The notes: generated by a model from the sequence alone, not told the origin. Shown: positions 33,177 through 45,833, counted from the first letter of the stretch. The stretch: 64,000 nucleotides of DNA from Luzula sylvatica (GCA_946800325.1 OX326961.1:44157415-44221414); one strand, 5' to 3'. Numbers and translations: made by a program.

Positions 33177-33508
33177 GCAATCAACTGATTTACCTCGCCG
33201 CGTGGATTTATAATCGGACTACAATTAAACTCTTCGGCCAATGGTTTAATGCCAGGTCATAAAAGTAAATGAATGTAGAAAGAGGGAGCGGATTAGAAAA
33301 AGGGGTGCCTTTTTTCTTGGCCTTTTTCAATTGCAAGCAATGAAATACACATCTTTTTTTGCCTTTTCTAGTCAGTCTCCTGCTGACGTCACACGGACTC
33401 TCTCTAACCACTTATTTTGCAAATCTCACACTTTACTCCTCCAAAAATCATATATTTAGTAATTCTCCTCGTCAAAAATATTTCGCCAATATTTTGCAAG
33501 TAAAAGAC

Positions 33509-33788
33509 TTCAAAAATGGGGGGCTTCTATTATACACCCATTTCCTTATCATACACTTATTTTCAAGGGTATTTGGAGTAATTATTCATTTATGAATATT
33601 TAAGGTAAGATATCAAATATATTTATCAATTAATGTTTAACTAAATTGGAATTTTTTGTTGTTCATTTAAACAAAAATCTCCATAAAAGATAAATTTTAT
33701 GATACACCCTTTTACAAATATAATTAATTACTAAAATACCCAAAATACCTTTGTAAAAGGGTGTATGATAGAACTCCCCTTCAAAAAT
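33509..33788. mobile_element. Mutator-like MITE, family M2 copy 1
   Basis: The body 33518-33779 (262 bp) is flanked by the perfect 9-bp duplication TTCAAAAAT. The ends are GGGGGGCTTCTATTATACAC and, inverted, GGGGAGTTCTATCATACAC. A second copy lies in the WOX intron at 44392-44633. Confidence 0.9.
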
Positions 33789-34083
33789 ATTATTAGACAA
33801 TTCATTTTATATATAAATAAGGGTGTTTTTACAATTTTGTTTAGAAGGTAGATTTTGAAGGGGGAAGATGCAAAAAAGGATAAATCTAAACTCGTGGCTA
33901 TGGAGAGTTGGGAGTGCTGACTAGGACGCCAACTGTCCCCACACCGGCGATTCCCGGTCGGCATTCATTTTTTTTTTATTGATAAAACAAAGCCTCTCTC
34001 TCTTTTTTCCTTTCTCTCTCTAATCAAACCAAACTAGATATGTGTGTTTTTGTCTGATTTGATCTGACGGCTAACATATCACA

Positions 34084-35720
34084 ATGTCCGATTTACGGGA
34101 TCCGGCGATTAAGCTTTTTGGTACGACTATTCCGCTGGCGGCGGAGGATGTTGCTACTGGGTCGGGTTCCGACTTGCCTTCTGATGTGATTCTCGAAGAA
34201 CAGGGTGAAGTATGTACCTTTTTCTTTCTTGTTTTCTGGACTTCTGTTTTGGTGATTATTGTGTTTATTTTGCTTCATTTTAAGGGGATTTAGTGAAATT
34301 CTTTTGGGCGTTTTTGAAGTGGTTATTGTTAATTTGTTCGTATTATTGAGAATTCAGAGTTTTGTTTTTCCTAATTTTGTATTTGTAATTTTAAATCTGG
34401 CAAAATCTAGTTTCTTCAAGTGATTTATTTATTCTCAATTAATTGCTTAACTGGATCACTGGACTATTGCTCTGTTTAATTTTAGTGTATTTTCAATCTT
34501 TTAGCCCCTTTTTTGTTTTTAACTCAAAAAGGTGTATACTTTATTAAGAAGAAAATAACTTAGTTCTTCCCCAATTTCAGGATGCACATGAAGAAACCAA
34601 CTTGGAGCAAGCTACCGAATCTCAACCAGATCCATTAGACTCTGTCCCCCACGGCGAAGCAAATCCTTCTTCTGAACCAAGCACCACCAACCAAACAGTG
34701 CAAGAAGAATCCGTACCAGACAAAACCGGTACACCAAACCAAGATAAAACATTAAAAAAACCTGACAAAATCCTCCCGTGTCCTCGATGCAAAAGCATGG
34801 ACACGAAATTCTGTTACTACAATAACTACAACGTGAACCAGCCTCGACATTTCTGCAAAAAGTGTCAGAGGTACTGGACAGCTGGTGGTACCATGCGCAA
34901 CGTACCTGTCGGTGCAGGTCGCCGTAAGAACAAGCACTTGAACAACCGCCTCCTAACCGGTACCGGTACCGAGGTGGCAGAACAGGTACCGGTCATACCT
35001 CCTCCCAATGGCAGTGTCATGAAATTCGGGCCTGAGATGCCCCTTAGCGAATCCATGGTCTCTGGTCTGAATATCAAAGAACGAGAGAATAAAGCCGTTT
35101 CAGTTACAGGTACCAGTACTGGTACGGTGGCAGCGAGCAGTTTGTCCGAAGAGAAAAACGGGTGTAATAGGGTTGCACCCGTACAGTTACCAGTACCAGT
35201 GCCGCCTGTACCATTTTACCCGGGTGCACCATTTGTATACCCTTGGAATGGAAGTCCCATTCCATTATCGGTACCACCACCTGTAATGCCTCCTGGTACT
35301 GGTTTTGGTCCGCCAGGTGTCCCTTTCCCTTTCGTACCGGCTCCTTTTTGGGCCTTCGGGTGGGCTCCCCCCCAATGGGTACCAGGCTCGCCTGCCTCCA
35401 GTACCAGTACCATTACCACTTCTACTGGTACCGGTTCCCCCGCTTTGGGAAAGCATTCCAGGAACGGTACGGTACCAGGAGATGAAAAGAGCGAGAAGAA
35501 TTTATGGGTACCTAAAACCCTAAGGATTGATGACCCTGCAGAGGCAGCAAAAAGCTCGATTTGGGACACTTTAGGAATAAAGAAAGAAGAAAGAGGCATT
35601 TTAGGGGCATTTAGGGGTAAGAGCGAGATGAGAGGACCAGTACGGATCGGTACCAGTCGGCTCTTGCATGCGAATCCAGCTGCGTTGTCTCGGTCTCAGT
35701 CGTTTCAGGAGAGTATGTAA
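34084..35720 (+). CDS. CDF: Cycling DOF factor (CDF-type transcription factor)
   Basis: Two exons, 34084-34209 and 34581-35720, give 421 residues. The N-terminal [12 protein letters not shown] motif is typical of the CDF subgroup. The DOF zinc finger uses C109, C112, C134 and C137 (C-x2-C-x21-C-x2-C). C-terminal motifs [13 protein letters not shown] and [16 protein letters not shown] are the CDF signatures implicated in FKF1/GI interaction. Family members repress CONSTANS/FT, connect the clock with flowering and affect nitrogen and stress responses. The 5' UTR is pyrimidine-rich. Exon 2 carries an extreme excess of GGTACC/GTAC words read in more than one codon frame, running on past the stop codon. 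Confidence 0.95.
34210..34580 (+). other. Intron of the CDF gene
   Basis: A T-rich 371-bp GT-AG intron (GTATGT donor, TTTCAG acceptor), phase 0. No inserted element is seen. Confidence 0.9.
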
Positions 35721-36187
35721 TTACGCCTTATTTTATGGGCTTATTTGAGAAATTGCACGAGTTAATTTATTATGGTACCTAAACAGGCGAACAGCTCGGG
35801 TCTATAACGGACCAGGCCAATGAGAACACGCCATGTGGAAAGAATGATGTAAAATGGAGTGAATTATATGTTTCGAGGGTGTTGGTTGAGAAAGGTTATT
35901 TCATAGGGGCTTATATGTGAATTTTTAACCCTTTGATATCTTGCATGACAAGGGGTGTAATTTATTTTGCCTGGCATCGATGCTTTCCAAGAAAAAAATG
36001 GAATTTAAATGGAAGTCATTTCTTTACCATGAAAAATAAGGTGAGACCCTAGCATGTAAATTTAAGAAAATTAGGGGTGGATTTGCAAATTTGTTTCTTC
36101 ACTGTGAGCTCGAGCTAGTTTTATCTTATTCTTTTTTTGTTTGCCAAATGTAAGTCCTTTCTTTATAAAGTTGAATCAAATTTTAGT
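35721..36187 (+). other. 3' UTR and flank of the CDF gene
   Basis: Ordinary AT-rich 3' flank with one GGTACC. No other gene is seen. Confidence 0.5.
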
Positions 36188-36188
36188 G

Positions 36189-36472
36189 GGTTATATTCTA
36201 TGCTTCCCCACCCACTTCCCTTGCACTTTCATGATGTCATCATCATTTTCAATTAATCCATCATTAACAAAATGGATTGATAATTAATTTATAGTTAGTA
36301 AAAATTTAATACGTAATTAAGATCCTTACCAATTAAAAATTAATTAGAATTATTCAAAAATTAATAAATATGAATTAATAGTTAATTGAGAGAGGGTAAT
36401 TACCGAGTTAATTTTTAAAGTGATGTCATCATGAAAGTGCGGGGGAAATGAGGAGGCATGATAGAAGGTCTC
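36189..36472. mobile_element. TIR element (MITE-like), family unknown
   Basis: The left end GCTTCCCCACCCACTTCCC followed by GCACTTTCATGATGTCATCA is mirrored inverted at 36420-36465 (GCCTCCTCATTTCCCCC, GCACTTTCATGATGACATCA). The interior is about 170 bp of AT-rich sequence. No convincing target duplication was found. Confidence 0.65.
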
Positions 36473-36627
36473 TTGATTTTATATCTTTGCGAGATGTACC
36501 GTCAGAAGCTAAATGATTTGTCTGCTTTCGCTGGTACCTGCATATGATTTGTCTGTCTGGTACCACTACTAGTACCCCGTGGTACGACACGTAAGCCTGT
36601 ATATCATTTGATGCAAAAATAAAATAA

Positions 36628-37187
36628 GGGAAAATATACTATGTCCTCCAAACTCATCCCAACATGTCTCCCAAACTCATCCCAACACCTTGATGAGTTG
36701 GACAAATTGAAATTGAGGTTTGATATGGTGTCTCCAATCTCACTTAAACACTTTTGATACGTCAATCGAGGGTGTTTAAATGGATTGATTAAATTTTTTA
36801 ATTGAATCAATCAACTTCTTAATTGAATCAATCAATTGAACTATTAATTTAGGGTCCAATGAATTCATTCAAACACTCTCGATTGACACATCATGGATAT
36901 TTAAGTCAGATTGGGGGACATGTTATATTTTTCCATTGAAATTAGTTGGGTTGATTAATATTCAAATAAACTCAAATTAAGTTTAATAAGCACGTTTAAT
37001 TGACATGTCAATTAATTTTAATATGTTAATATTAGTACATGTTAATTGACATGTCAATTTAATTAACCGATTAATTAATTCGTTAATTCATTTAATTAAT
37101 AGTGCTAATCAATTCAATTAAACACCCTTGCCACGTCATCGTCATACAAAATGTTTGGATGAGTTTTGGGGGCACCATATATAACCC
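36628..37187. mobile_element. TIR element (MITE-like) with CAAACTCATCC ends
   Basis: The left end GGGAAAATATACTATGTCC then CCAAACTCATCCCAACA matches the inverted right end GGGTTATATATGGTGCCCC then CAAAACTCATCCAAACA. The 470-bp interior is AT-rich. The flanks are A-rich, so the target duplication cannot be fixed. Confidence 0.65.
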
Positions 37188-37449
37188 AAAAAAAAAAAAT
37201 TCTTGAATTCCTAAAAAGAACCCTTAACTTTTTAGAAATTTTTAAAAATACGCTCTAAACAATGTTTCATTTTAGAATATCCCAGAGTTAATCTTAACAT
37301 TTCATGGTGTTAAAAAGAAACTGGACCAAAATATCCATTTATTTTATTAAACCTCTATTCTATTATTTTATTAATTTAAAAAAATTTGTAAATATTTTTT
37401 AACATATACTTATTTTAAAAAAATTATATGTGATGTACCTATTTTTAAG

Positions 37450-39615
37450 GAAATTTTTGGTATGTATACACCTCCCAAACAAAAATGACAAGAAAACACA
37501 CCTCACCAAACAAATAGCAAAATTAACAAGAAAAGTAATGTCTCCGAAATTTAAAAATGAGAAATATTAAAGTTCTCCTTATTTGTACCAAAAAAAATAA
37601 CATATTTATTGAATTACATAAAATACAACATTTATTATTGATTTTTTATGTTTTACAAAATAATATTTATTTAAAATTAATATTATTTATTTGTAGATGT
37701 TTTGGTGTAATTGGTCGAATTTGGTTTAATTAGTCGATTTTTTTATTTAACAAGACGCCACTCATTTCACTTCGGAACTATCTTTATAATTTTTAAATAT
37801 TCACTAATCGTCAAATTTTGAATGTTAGCCATGTTGAATTTTAGATGTATTTTAGATTGAATAAAAGAATATTTATTATTGAAAGTTAGGGGGTTTTCGA
37901 AAAATTGGATGAACCGATTTTAAACAATATTAATAAGTTAGCAAAATATTATAATTATAGTTCCGAAACGAAATGAGTAATATGTTGTTTAATTAAGAGC
38001 TAGAGGAGGGTGAATAGGTAATCCTATGGTCCAATTTTCGATAATGGTATACAATTTTCGTTTAAGTGCGGAAGCGTAATTAATGAAAGATAAAGAAAGC
38101 GATACCAAAACAAATAACACAAAATATTTGTTTACGAAGTTCGGTAGGTGGTTGTTTTGTAGTTTTAACTCACCGTCTACTTGCTCAATCGACCGATTCG
38201 ATTTGAATACAAGTACCTACGTCTCCGGAGATGTCTTGCGTCTTTTCGACTTTCGATTGAATTCCTGTATCAACTCTTACAAGGTTTGTCTAGATCGATT
38301 TACACGATTTTATCGATCTATGACGGGCTTTACAAATTGCAACTAGTCTATTACAATTCTCTAACAAAGAACTAGTCGTGATCGGTCACGCAAGTTGAGA
38401 ATCTTTGATTAGAAGGAAGGAAAGTAGATCTTAGATCTAAGGTTTTGAGGAATTATCAAGATCTTGAATAAAGCTTGTTTTTCTCTCTTTTAGAAATAGG
38501 GAATAAAATATCTTGAATGGTTGGAGAGAGAAAGCTCAAAGGGTTCATATTTATAGAACACATATTTTCTTTTGAGAAAACAGCTTTCCTATATAGTTCG
38601 TTCGAACGAACAAGTCAGTGTATTCGAACGAATCATTTAGTCAAACTAGCCGTTGTGTGTAAATTACTCAAAGTCTCATATGTTCGTTCGAACGTACAAG
38701 GAGGGTTCGTTCGAACGAACTTTCAAGTTTGAATATTGCTTATGAATTCTTTCAGAACGAACTGAGAGGTTCGTTCGAACGAATATAGTGACACGTTCGA
38801 ACAAAATGTTTGTGTTTATTTATTTGAGATTTTGTCTCTTTTAGTCAGTAACTTCTCATTCGAACGAACATAGTAGTTCGTTCGAACGGACGTTATTTAT
38901 TTTAGTGACGGTGGTGACACGTGTTGACACATTATGGTTCGTTCGAACATATGTAATGATGCGTTCGAACGAACTATACTTTTGTCTGTGATTAAGACAT
39001 ATTTCGTTTATATTTTGATTTGAATAATTTACTTGATCTTGATAATCCTATTATATGTCTAGGGATACCTATGGTTTATATTTGGTGATTTCTCAAATTG
39101 CGGAAGTCTTCGATGCCTTGATTTCTCGAGCGTCTTGATATTCTTGGTCTTCGTTTATGATGTTCTTCTCCATCCTTTTACGTTGTTAATCTTCTTTTGA
39201 TCCATTTAGCGATGTATACCTATCTCTTTACAAGTTGTACTTACACAAAATGATTAGTAATATCGACATTATTTTGAGATAATCAAATCGTATAAATTTT
39301 GAATCAACATAACACACTGATAAATAAAAAAAAATATTGATTAAAACAAACTCGATAAATTAAAACATAACATCTACAAATAAATGATATTAATTTAAAA
39401 TAAATCTGATTATATAAAATAAAAAATCTCAATAATAAAGTAATTCAATAAATATTTTACTTTTGGGTACAAACAAGTAGAACTTTAACATTTCTCATTT
39501 TCAAATTCGAGAGACATTATTTTTTGGACTTCCAGAATCCAGAGTACCGTTAGTTTGGTGTGTTGTGTTTTTTTGTCATTTTTGTTTAAGACGTGTATAT
39601 ATATCATAAATTTTT
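37450..39615. mobile_element. Long-TIR element split by a solo LTR
   Basis: About 300-bp inverted arms, 37450-37760 and 39310-39615, share in order ATACACxTCxxAAACAAAAATGAC, AATGTCTC, AAAATGAGAAAT, TTAAAGTTCT, TATTTATTGAATTAC, TTTAAAATTAATAT and TTATTTGTAGATGTT. The solo LTR at 37983-39309 sits inside, immediately next to the right arm. The original element was therefore roughly 0.84 kb of mostly terminal repeats. The superfamily is unassigned; Mutator-like elements can have arms this long. Confidence 0.72.
37978..39314 (+). mobile_element. Solo LTR, family A copy 2
   Basis: The body 37983-39309 (1,327 bp) begins TGTTG and ends CAACA, flanked by TAATA/TAACA (one mismatch). It aligns end to end with copy 1 (CTAGAGGAGGGTGAATAGG, GAAGTTCGGTAGGTGGTTG, AAGTACCTACGTCTCCGG). 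The palindrome array, with units of GTTCGTTCGAACGAAC type, spans about 38597-38983. Confidence 0.87.
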
Positions 39616-40200
39616 TAATTTTAATATTTCATTTATTATATATTTTGTCATTCAGAATTAATATTAAATGAACAACGATATACAAATATTTTTGAAAATA
39701 TCTTCTCAGAACTACCAATAGAATTGAGCACCCTAAATTCAGATAGAATATTACTTCAAATCTCTTTATTAATATTATCATCAATACTGTTTATTTTTGT
39801 TTTCCGTAAACATATCAAGTTTGGTTTCTCCTCCAAAATACTCCTTTTAACCACACATCTATTATCTTTATCATTTAAACTTCTAACATTTCGAGAGATA
39901 AATTTTAATATTTTAAATAACATTATATCACACAGTTTTCCTCCTCTTTTATTCTACATGTATTATCATTTCTTACTGGCACTTTGGATTGTTGATAGTA
40001 ATGCATTGTCAATCTCTAAACCTTGAGATTTAAGAAGTTGGATTATTTTATTCTCATCTTTCAGGTATTATTCGATCCAGTTTTTCTTTCAAACAATATT
40101 TGATTTGATAAGACTTTTAAGTTTAGAAGGAAAAATTTGAAATTTATACTTTTAGAAGGACAAATTTAATATTTTGGATTTATGCAGGCATATACAAAGA
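39616..40200. other. AT-rich spacer
   Basis: No gene, repeat structure or RNA is recognised. Confidence 0.4.
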
Positions 40201-40214
40201 AAGAAAAATTTACC

Positions 40215-41400
40215 CAGCCCCTGAAATTTGCCCCCACGGTGCTGATCGAATCTGCATGACATTATTGTCATGCTTAATCCGGGGACCCAATTTTTTCCAA
40301 ACACACGAATTAACAAATCTTCCAATTAATAGTTAATAAGAAAAAAATTAACAATATAATCAATAGTTAATACATTTCCATTAACAGTAAAAAATAATAT
40401 TTAACAATACAATACAATTAATTATCAATATAATTAATCCTTAAAATCTTATCTCAAAATTAATGACATAATTAATGTAAGAAAATTAACAAATACAACA
40501 ATGAACTTTATTTAATTATTCCAAATTTGCTAACTGAATGTGTCCATATTTTTAAAAAATAAATTGTATTACTCTAAAGTAATCCAAATTAATTATTAAA
40601 ATCATATCTCAAAATTAAATTTGCTAATTGATGCTTAATACAAATATTTGCTAATTGCTAATTGATACTTAATCAATAAAGTCACATCTTATTAAAATCA
40701 GGCAACTCAATTAACACAATATCTTACTATCAATTTGTTTCTAAATATTACAATTCATAACAAAATTTGTACATGCTCTAATTTGATTTTAATGACTAAA
40801 ATCGATGAAAAACAACAAAATATCTATTGATACAATAAAATATTAGAAAAATACTCGTTAAACTTAAAAAACACACATTCAAAAACCCTGAAAAACTCAA
40901 AAATCTGTAGGCTTTACGACCTCTCAGTATATCCCGGACTAATTAACCACTAATTACACGAAAATCAACATAAAAAGACGAAATTCAGAGAAATAGCAGA
41001 AATAAACACAAAATCTGGAAAACAAACACGAAAATCTCGAAAATAAACATAAAATTGTGTATGCAAACTAAAAGATTTACTCACGAGAGAAGAAAGACAA
41101 GCGACGCAAGTTTAGGAGGCAAGTCGCCTTCTAATCGCCATGGCCAGCCGCCGCGTGAGAGAAAAGCGAGGAGAGAAAATTCGAATTAGGGGTTTATATA
41201 TGGACGGCTCAATTTTGATTTTTTTTCAACTCGATTAACAGTTAATACATGGCCGATATAATTTTTGACACCGCACGACCCTATAGAAGAAGCGATTTTG
41301 TGAGCCCGGTCCATCCGAATTAACAACATGCATCATGCTGATTCAATCAACGTGTGCTGGGAGAATATGGTGTCACCGTATATGAGCTCTACAAAAAATT
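40215..41400. mobile_element. Possible TIR element of about 1.2 kb
   Basis: Sequence near 40240-40270 (GTGCTGATCGAATCTGCATGA) appears inverted near 41330-41360 (TCATGCTGATTCAATCA), with weaker similarity on both sides. On the minus strand a TATATAAACCCC box and short CT-rich leader occur at about 41200. Ends and target duplication were not resolved. Confidence 0.4.
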
Positions 41401-41540
41401 GCCCCAAAATAGGATTGCACCGTGGCCTCGAATATCGAGCTAACTTTCTTAATGGCAACATTGTTTACTCTTATCCTTGCAAATGAAATCAAAGAATCCA
41501 AACAATTGGATAACGGAAGTAAATCAAAGGGCGCACAATG

Positions 41541-42443
41541 GTCATTAACAGAGCCGGTCCTGAGATTTTGGAGGCTTATGACAAATGTTGTCCGGAAGCT
41601 ATTAAATTAGAAAATAATATTTTTTTTACAAAAAATTGTTCAAATTAGTAAAATGAACAAAAACACTATGTATTTATTTAAACTTAAATTTTTTGAATGG
41701 CTAAATTGTATCAAGACACAAATACTCTATGGAGAAATCTGTGAATAAACAAGAATGTATATAAACGAGGCAATTTCATGTTAAACCAACAAATTCTAAT
41801 AATTATAGCCAATAAAAACATTTATCAAACATCTTGGACACAATCTTTAGAAAATACTTTTCTCTACGGATAAACCTCTCATAAAAATGGAGGCCTCGCA
41901 TTGCACTACAGTGATGATATAGACAATAAAAAAAATGCTCAAAATATAAATATCTCATAATTAAGTTTACATTATATCTTAGACATTTCATCGAAAACCT
42001 TGACTACAACATGTAAAAATATATTTCTCCATAAAAACTTCTCATAAAAATGGATGTCTTGAACTATATCATTGTTATAGCCTATGAAAATTTATTTTTG
42101 AAAACATAATTCACCACCATAATTGTGTTTGCATTATGTATTAGACATTTCATCGAACACCTTGACTACAACACGTAAAATATAATTTTTATAAATAAAC
42201 TTCTTATAAAAGATGTCTTGAATTATGTCATTGCTATAGACTATGCAAATATATTTTTGAAAATATAAATTCATCATAATTATGTTTGCGTTCTATCTTA
42301 GACATTTCATCGAACACCTTGACCACAACCCGTAATTTTTTTCTCCACACATAAATCTTCCACAAAAATAAAGGCCTCACATTTTTGGAGGCCTATGGCG
42401 CCCGCCTAATCGGCGAATGGCCAGGGCCGGCCCTGGTCATTAA
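41541..42443. mobile_element. Non-autonomous hAT element with internal tandem repeats
   Basis: The body 41549-42435 (887 bp) starts CAGAGCCGGTCCTG and ends, inverted, CAGGGCCGGCCCTG, flanked by the perfect 8-bp duplication GTCATTAA (41541-41548 and 42436-42443). Subterminal GGAGGC/GGCCTC words also pair. The interior has at least three tandem units marked by AGACATTTCATCGAA at 41981, 42143 and 42300 (periods 162 and 157 bp) and a weaker fourth near 41830. There is no transposase. Confidence 0.92.
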
Positions 42444-43674
42444 AAAAGGTGACTTGTCTTTTTGTAGATGTAAGAAAGTGATTGAAAAATTATACTAGCA
42501 GGGTAAATTGGCAAATTGCAATTTTTAGGGTTTCATCTCCTACAAATATATGTCATGTTATATATTAAATGATAACTTACATAATTTTTTTTTTCCTCTT
42601 TATTTTTGCTACTGGCCTTGTAGTTCTTGTTCTTACAATAATTTGAACATTTTAGCAAGTAGGATTTCTTGTGGGCTTTAATGCTAAAAAATAGGAATAA
42701 GACCCAGAAAAATAATGTCTCAAATATGGGTTTTATTCAGGCCCTTGATGGCCCATAAGAATTAAGGATGTTTATGATCATGGTTTGCTATGAGGTCTTT
42801 AGGGCAAAATAAAAACCTGCCTGATGAGATTGTAAATGTATTTTATGCGTTGATGACACATACTATTAGAGCTCGTCTTTATATTTATTTTCGAATCTTC
42901 TGATATATATATGAAATATTGTTTTGGTTTAATTCTATTTGGAAAATAGCAAATTAGCAATAATTCTGTGCAATATATTTATAAAAAAATCTTTTCAGTA
43001 TACAAGACAAAATTAAGTTCATCCACTGAATAGTCACATGACAATGACTAAAGCAACAAAGCATCGCCATTTTCTACATGTATAGGACCTAAAAAGGGCG
43101 AAACAATCAAACAAACTGACATGACACTTGACACGTAAAATTATTTTTTCTTTTAGCTGCTTAATGTTGTCACCTTTCTTTTAAAATGAATTTTTTTTTT
43201 CAACGAACTTCTTTTTTCCTGTTATATTCTTTTTAAAGGATGGAATATAAAAAATATATATACACACAAGCAATTTATAAGAAGATAATATTGGATAAAC
43301 ATTCATGGGATACAATATAATATAAACATGCATATAGAAGATGAACATATTTATTATCTTATTAAATATAACATAAAAATTCACGGGATAAAAAACATTT
43401 TGACAGTGCAATTGCAATAAATCTAAAAAAGAAAACATGAAGAAGCCTAGAATAAAATTTTGAACTCATTTCACCCTTATTATGTGAAATAATATGAATA
43501 ATAATGCATTTTAATCTTTAGCGTATCCGCATCCATTCGCGCAAATTTCCTCGGGGATTTGCTTCAGATCACATTATAGAATCAAATTGCACTAATTAAC
43601 ACCTAGTTAATTTCACGAATTTAATTCCATCATAGCATCACCGGGATCATGATCGATCACCGGTAGAACTTAAA
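42444..43674. other. Noncoding spacer before the WOX gene
   Basis: AT-rich; nothing recognised besides the 3' flank of the minus-strand WOX gene. Confidence 0.4.
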
Positions 43675-45833
43675 TCATGCAGACCTTTGAACCTATTAAT
43701 CAAGAAGAAAAGAAAGCATTAATTATAGAAAATGAATGGAAATCAAAGATAATTGGTAGCTTATAAATTAATTAGTAAATTGATTACCAAGAAATAGTTT
43801 TCGCCCATTTGTAAGCTTTGCATGAGAACTCCATATTCATTGACTGGAAGAAGATCGCCTGTAGAATTTAGAACCATAACATCTTGGCCAAAAGTCGCCC
43901 TCAAGTCGATCGGACCCCTCGGCATCTCCGTCGGTACGCCATTGATGAACACACTTATAGTTCCTGTACATCCTAAACGAGTTAGTTTTTTTTTCACATA
44001 AAACCTTATGTTTGATGCAGTGAAAATTGCATTAAATGATCCATAAAAAAATATTCAACGTAGTGTATAAAATAGAGAAGTTCACGTTGGAACTTGTATA
44101 CCTTGAAAATAAGGAAAATGAAAATTAACTCAGTGAAAAAACAATCAAATAGTTACTTTGGGAGTGTCTAAGAATCCCCATTCTTTCTCAAAACAGAAAT
44201 GGAGAATTCATATGCCCTTCAAAATTTTCAAAAAGTTCAAGTGAAAGATTTTTACATCTAGTTTTCATAGTCAAAATCTCATGATAATTGTTGTTTGTAT
44301 TTTTAAATGCCCGCCCATCATTTTTTTTTTTATATATTTTTCATACATACATTGTATTTCTCTTTTTGGAAATTTTAAATATTTATTCTATGAAAAGTTC
44401 TATCATACACCTATTTTGCTTATGATACACCTATTTTCAAGGATATTTTGTGTAATTATCAATTAATGAATATTTAAAGTAATTTTTCAAGTGTATTTAC
44501 TAATAAATGATATGCTAAATGTGAAATTTGAATTGTTCATGAAAGAAAAAATATCTATAAAAAGTATAATATATGATACACCCTTCAAAATACCCAAAAT
44601 ACCCTTTTGAAAGGGTGTATGATAGAACTCCCCTTTATTCTATATATTTGATTGATAATATATATTATTATACATGTTTGCTAAGGAGAATGAAAAAAAA
44701 AATCCAAAAATAATTCACGTCGGCAAAATATACTAATGAAATTAGCAAAATATACTATTTAAATTAACAAAATATAATATTGAATCCAACTGTTAACATG
44801 GTTAAAATTAAGAATAGAATAATATATTTTCAATAGTATATTTTGCTAAATACAAGAATATATTTTTCCTGATTTCAATAGTATATTTTGGTCTTTGGAT
44901 TCTTTTTGGAATTTTTTTTTGGATTTTTTTTAGCATATATATATTATTATATGTATAAATTAATTTCATATATTTGTTATATTTTCTTATGTTCATTATA
45001 TTTTATATATGCATGTTGTGTATTTTTATTAAATATCAACCTTCAAAATTATAAAACATGAAGAACCTTCGAATTACATAAAAAAAGTTTCAAACTTTAT
45101 TTAATTAGTTCAAATTAATAAGCCAATTTGTGTAATTTAAACAAAGGTATATCCCCAAGAAGATCTAACAAATACTATCAATTAACCATGACGAATCCAA
45201 CCATTGAATCCATTTAAAGTTTAATCACATGCACTTACCAGTTTGATATTCCCATGGAGACGAAGAACCCGTTGTGCATAAATATTGAGCCTGATTATTG
45301 TTCTCCATAAACCCCATTTGTCGCGAAATTGCAAATAAATCATCACCACCACCACCACCACTATTCATATCTTCTCCTACAAATCCAGACGATGAAGAAG
45401 TCGCTCCACTGGAATAAGAACTGGAATAATTACTAGAATAAGTACTATTGGAGAACCCTCCATTATTCCAATTGCACTCGTACAAATTTGCACCGCCACC
45501 ACTTCTTGTACCAGTTCCAGTACCAAGTTGGTAGTTTTGAGCGCTAGATGAAACCCTAGAGTCGTTATTCGTCAAACCCGCTTGCATCTGGCGTTGCCTT
45601 CGGCGCGATCTAGACCGTCTGTTCTGAAACCAGTAAAATACGTTGGCATCTCCAACGGCACCAAATTTCTCGAGTAATTTACGGATCCGTACTGTCTCCT
45701 CCTTCGGGGGGTTGACCATGCCGCTATTGAAGATTGATTCGAGTATGAGGATTTGTTCCGGTTTAGGGGTCCATCTCGACCGTACTGGCTCCGGCGCAGC
45801 TTCATTGTTTTGGTCTGAGCTTTGATCATCCAT
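43675..45833 (-). CDS. WOX11: WUSCHEL-related homeobox factor (WOX11/12-like)
   Basis: Exons 45239-45833 and 43788-43972, and probably a tiny third exon at 43675-43692 (residues VQRSA then stop), for 265 residues. The homeodomain (about 18-82) has the expanded WOX form: [37 protein letters not shown]. The C-terminal [19 protein letters not shown] and [14 protein letters not shown] are the conserved tail of WOX11/12. There is no canonical WUS box, as expected for this intermediate clade. Relatives act with auxin in founder-cell specification of adventitious and crown roots. If the last donor were not used, the frame would end at 43761 instead. Intron 1 (43973-45238) carries a MITE. Confidence 0.92.
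44382..44643. mobile_element. Mutator-like MITE, family M2 copy 2, in WOX intron 1
   Basis: The body is about 44392-44633, flanked by TTTATTCTAT on both sides (10 bp, or 9 bp if the element ends one base later). The right end is identical over its last 20 bases to the copy at 33518-33779. The left end is altered from GGGG to GAAAA. Confidence 0.85.

Larger units (their letters stand above)
34887..36564. repeat. Cluster of 14 GGTACC hexamers
   Basis: GGTACC occurs at 34887, 34959, 34965, 34985, 35109, 35270, 35378, 35427, 35471, 35507, 35649, 35774, 36533 and 36559; further GGTACT/GGTACG and AGTACC words fill the gaps. Random expectation for this length is below one. It is used as Gly-Thr (GGT ACC) and as x-Val-Pro (GTA CC), and continues into noncoding sequence, so the signal is at DNA level. 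Confidence 0.9.

Noticed and set aside
35216..35599. Minus-strand frames over CDF exon 2
   Set aside because: Shadows of the Pro/Gly-rich DOF coding sequence.
41140..41210. A gene start on the minus strand (TATA then ATGGCGATT)
   Set aside because: The frame ends after nine codons and the region lies inside a possible TIR element.
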